Source of the DNA: Cololabis saira
Lineage: Eukaryota > Chordata > Actinopteri > Beloniformes > Belonidae
Length of the DNA: 64,000 nt
Direction of reading: 5' to 3'
NCBI RefSeq assembly: GCF_033807715.1
Contig: NC_084591.1
Coordinates: 24,611,090 to 24,675,089 of the forward strand
Both the position numbers and the translations under genes were made by a program. The notes under the pieces are model-generated. The model did not search any database. It saw only the letters and a list, made by a program, of their open reading frames with translations, and had not been told where the DNA came from. Below, piece by piece: positions 62,682-64,000 of the stretch (positions within the stretch are counted from its first letter, which is position 1; every line of letters starts with the position of its first letter).

Positions 62682-63190
62682 GGGCCCGGCACCATCGACC
62701 CATCTGGGTTCACAAGGTGCTGCGAACCCGGCAACTCTACGGGGAATTTCATCGTCTGATATCGGAGATTAACAAGGTTGGTCTGGGGATCAACATGATG
62801 GACATCAACTATTGGCCATTGGTTCCGGTGAACACTGCAGTCTGTCTGCGGTGAGCACCACTGACACACCGGGTAGTAATGAATTTGGTCATATTATTTA
62901 AACCGTGTTTTGTGATTAATAAGCACTGTTTTTAATTATTTTTCGTTGGATCGATGTAGCACAAAAGTACAATGTGCATTTGGCAAGGCTTCTTGCGTTG
63001 GGAATTCCTGTCCGTGATTGGACTCTTTCTTGGCATCGCAACTGCTCATTTGCATAAAGTTGGGATTCTCTCAACTTCAAATTGACGCTCTGGGTGCTTG
63101 TGTCGCGCCGCTCCTGATGCTTCTCGCAGCAAACTTTCAAAGACAATGAATGGCAGCTGGACAGCCGTGACGCTTTCGGTGTGAATGCAT
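62494..63190 (+). mobile_element. TIR element with a PIF/Harbinger-like transposase remnant
   Basis: The left end ATTCACACCAAAAGCTTCAA and the right end, complemented, ATTCACACCGAAAGCGTCAC are inverted repeats. Between them lies a (GT)n tract. At about 62680-62780 an open stretch encodes ARHHRPIWVHKVLRTRQLYG then EFHRLISEI. This fits the conserved start of PIF/Harbinger transposases (W-V-H/R-x-x-x-x-R-x-x-x-G-x-F/Y-x-x-L). The nuclease domain is absent and a possible donor (AACAAGGTTGGT) follows. Target duplication is not clear. The family is tentative. Confidence 0.55.
62623..62675 (+). repeat. (GT)n microsatellite
   Basis: About 26 GT units ending in a short GC alternation. It lies inside the Harbinger-like element. 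Confidence 0.97.
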
Positions 63191-63387
63191 GTTTAGTTGA
63201 TTGAAAGGAGTGAATTGATAAAGTTAATACAGTTAAAAAGGTAAACACTGTCTTTAAAAAGTTTTTAAAAACATAAATACTGCTTATAGAAATAAGTCTA
63301 TGTTAAATACAAGTTTGTGATTAATTATTGTGTTAATATATTTGTACTGTAAATGTGTACAATAATTCATCATGAACTTGTATTTAA

Positions 63388-63895
63388 AGGGGACCTATTA
63401 TGGCATCTAATACCTATTTTAAACAGGCCTTGAATGTCTTAAAAACAAGCTTTTGATTGTTTTTGCTAAATAAATTAGAAATTCAGCCTCTGAGCCATGT
63501 CTTTATCTTCCCAGTTTCTAACCTCCTTCTCTATGAGGGATTCTGAGTGGGCGGGGCGGCTATGATAATGAGGCACTGTGCTGATTGGCTGCCTGAATGA
63601 CGCGATACACCGCTGCGAAAAAATGGCGGAAGCTCCGGCCGGCGGAGTTAGTTGTGGGCGTGGTTTCACGCATCGGAGGCCAACCGATGTAAATCGCTCC
63701 CGTCATTACGTAACGACAGGAGCAGAATCTGTACGGCTCGTAGAAGCCACATCACACTGGATGGCTCATCCGGGCGGCTGTACAGACACTGCAGAATTTG
63801 GCTGCTTTCCTCCTTCTCTGAGTTGGCAGGCTGAGGGGAGACCACTTTATATATGTTAAAGCAAGAGAAAACGTGTTTTTCATAATAGGTCCCCT
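63388..63895. mobile_element. piggyBac-like non-autonomous element, TTAA target duplication
   Basis: The left end AGGGGACCTATTATGGCATC and right end CATAATAGGTCCCCT are exact inverted repeats over 15 bases. TTAA lies on both sides (63384-63387 and 63896-63899). It is 508 bp with no transposase. It is the intact short version of the element at 50097-52608. Confidence 0.92.
63705..63714. promoter_or_regulatory. D-box-like ATTACGTAAC
   Basis: Fits RTTAYGTAAY. It occupies the same relative position as the motif at 52420-52429 in the related TTAA element. Confidence 0.3.
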
Positions 63896-64000
63896 TTAAC
63901 ATGTAAGCTTCTGTAATTAAGGATTGGACCACCAGCGTCCCTGCCTTCAGCCACCACACAGCTCACATAGTACTTGACTTCTATGATAACTCTCACATTT

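Overview
This window is vertebrate nuclear DNA, most likely from a teleost fish (probably a percomorph). Three things point there: GT-AG exons of a vertebrate cadherin spread over tens of kilobases, no dense reading frames, and transposon families typical of teleosts (L2/CR1-type and I/Nimb-like LINEs, Tc1-like relics, hAT and TTAA-flanked non-autonomous elements, palindromic MITEs, a mariner-type MITE and abundant microsatellites).

The only host gene I can support is on the + strand: three internal exons of a T-cadherin (CDH13)-like gene at 4851-5062, 28005-28118 and 41302-41454. Joined in frame, they encode the end of the prodomain, an R-S-K-R cleavage site, the start of the mature protein without the Trp2 of classical cadherins, and most of the EC1 repeat up to an LDRE calcium motif. 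The introns between them are about 22.9 and 13.2 kb. The following intron runs at least 22.5 kb to the window edge. The signal-peptide exons and EC2 onward are outside the window or not recognisable.

Layout: 1-4850, upstream intron with a SINE-like element and a LINE tail; 5.4-8.4 kb, Tc1 relic, LINE, LTR-like segment and TIR element; 10.07-15.87 kb, a minus-strand LINE split by one TTAA element and two hAT elements, two of which carry a small palindromic MITE; 15.9-25.3 kb, mostly unique intron; 25.35-26.52 kb, a second TIR element; 28-35 kb, exon and mostly unique intron with one mariner-type MITE; 35.08-36.81 kb, LINE with an uninterrupted RT frame; 39.3-43.1 kb, LINE pieces flanking the third exon, one split by a hAT element; 44.95-46.47 kb, a large foldback element; 47.8-49.3 kb, LINE plus SINE; 50.1-52.6 kb, TTAA element carrying a palindromic MITE and a hAT element; 54.3-55.4 kb, hAT element carrying palindromic MITE copies; 56.6-58.4 kb, LINE, TA microsatellite and Tc1 relic; 61.4-63.9 kb, SINE, a probable Harbinger-type element and another TTAA element.

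Nothing suggests a multi-gene system. The most interesting signals are structural: a 1.5-kb foldback, a hAT element sitting in the loop of a perfect 18-bp-arm palindrome, one palindromic MITE family riding inside other transposons, PAR-bZIP-like palindromes carried by TTAA elements, and a (TG)n tract against the acceptor of an in-frame cadherin exon. Family names come from sequence recognition without database searches.
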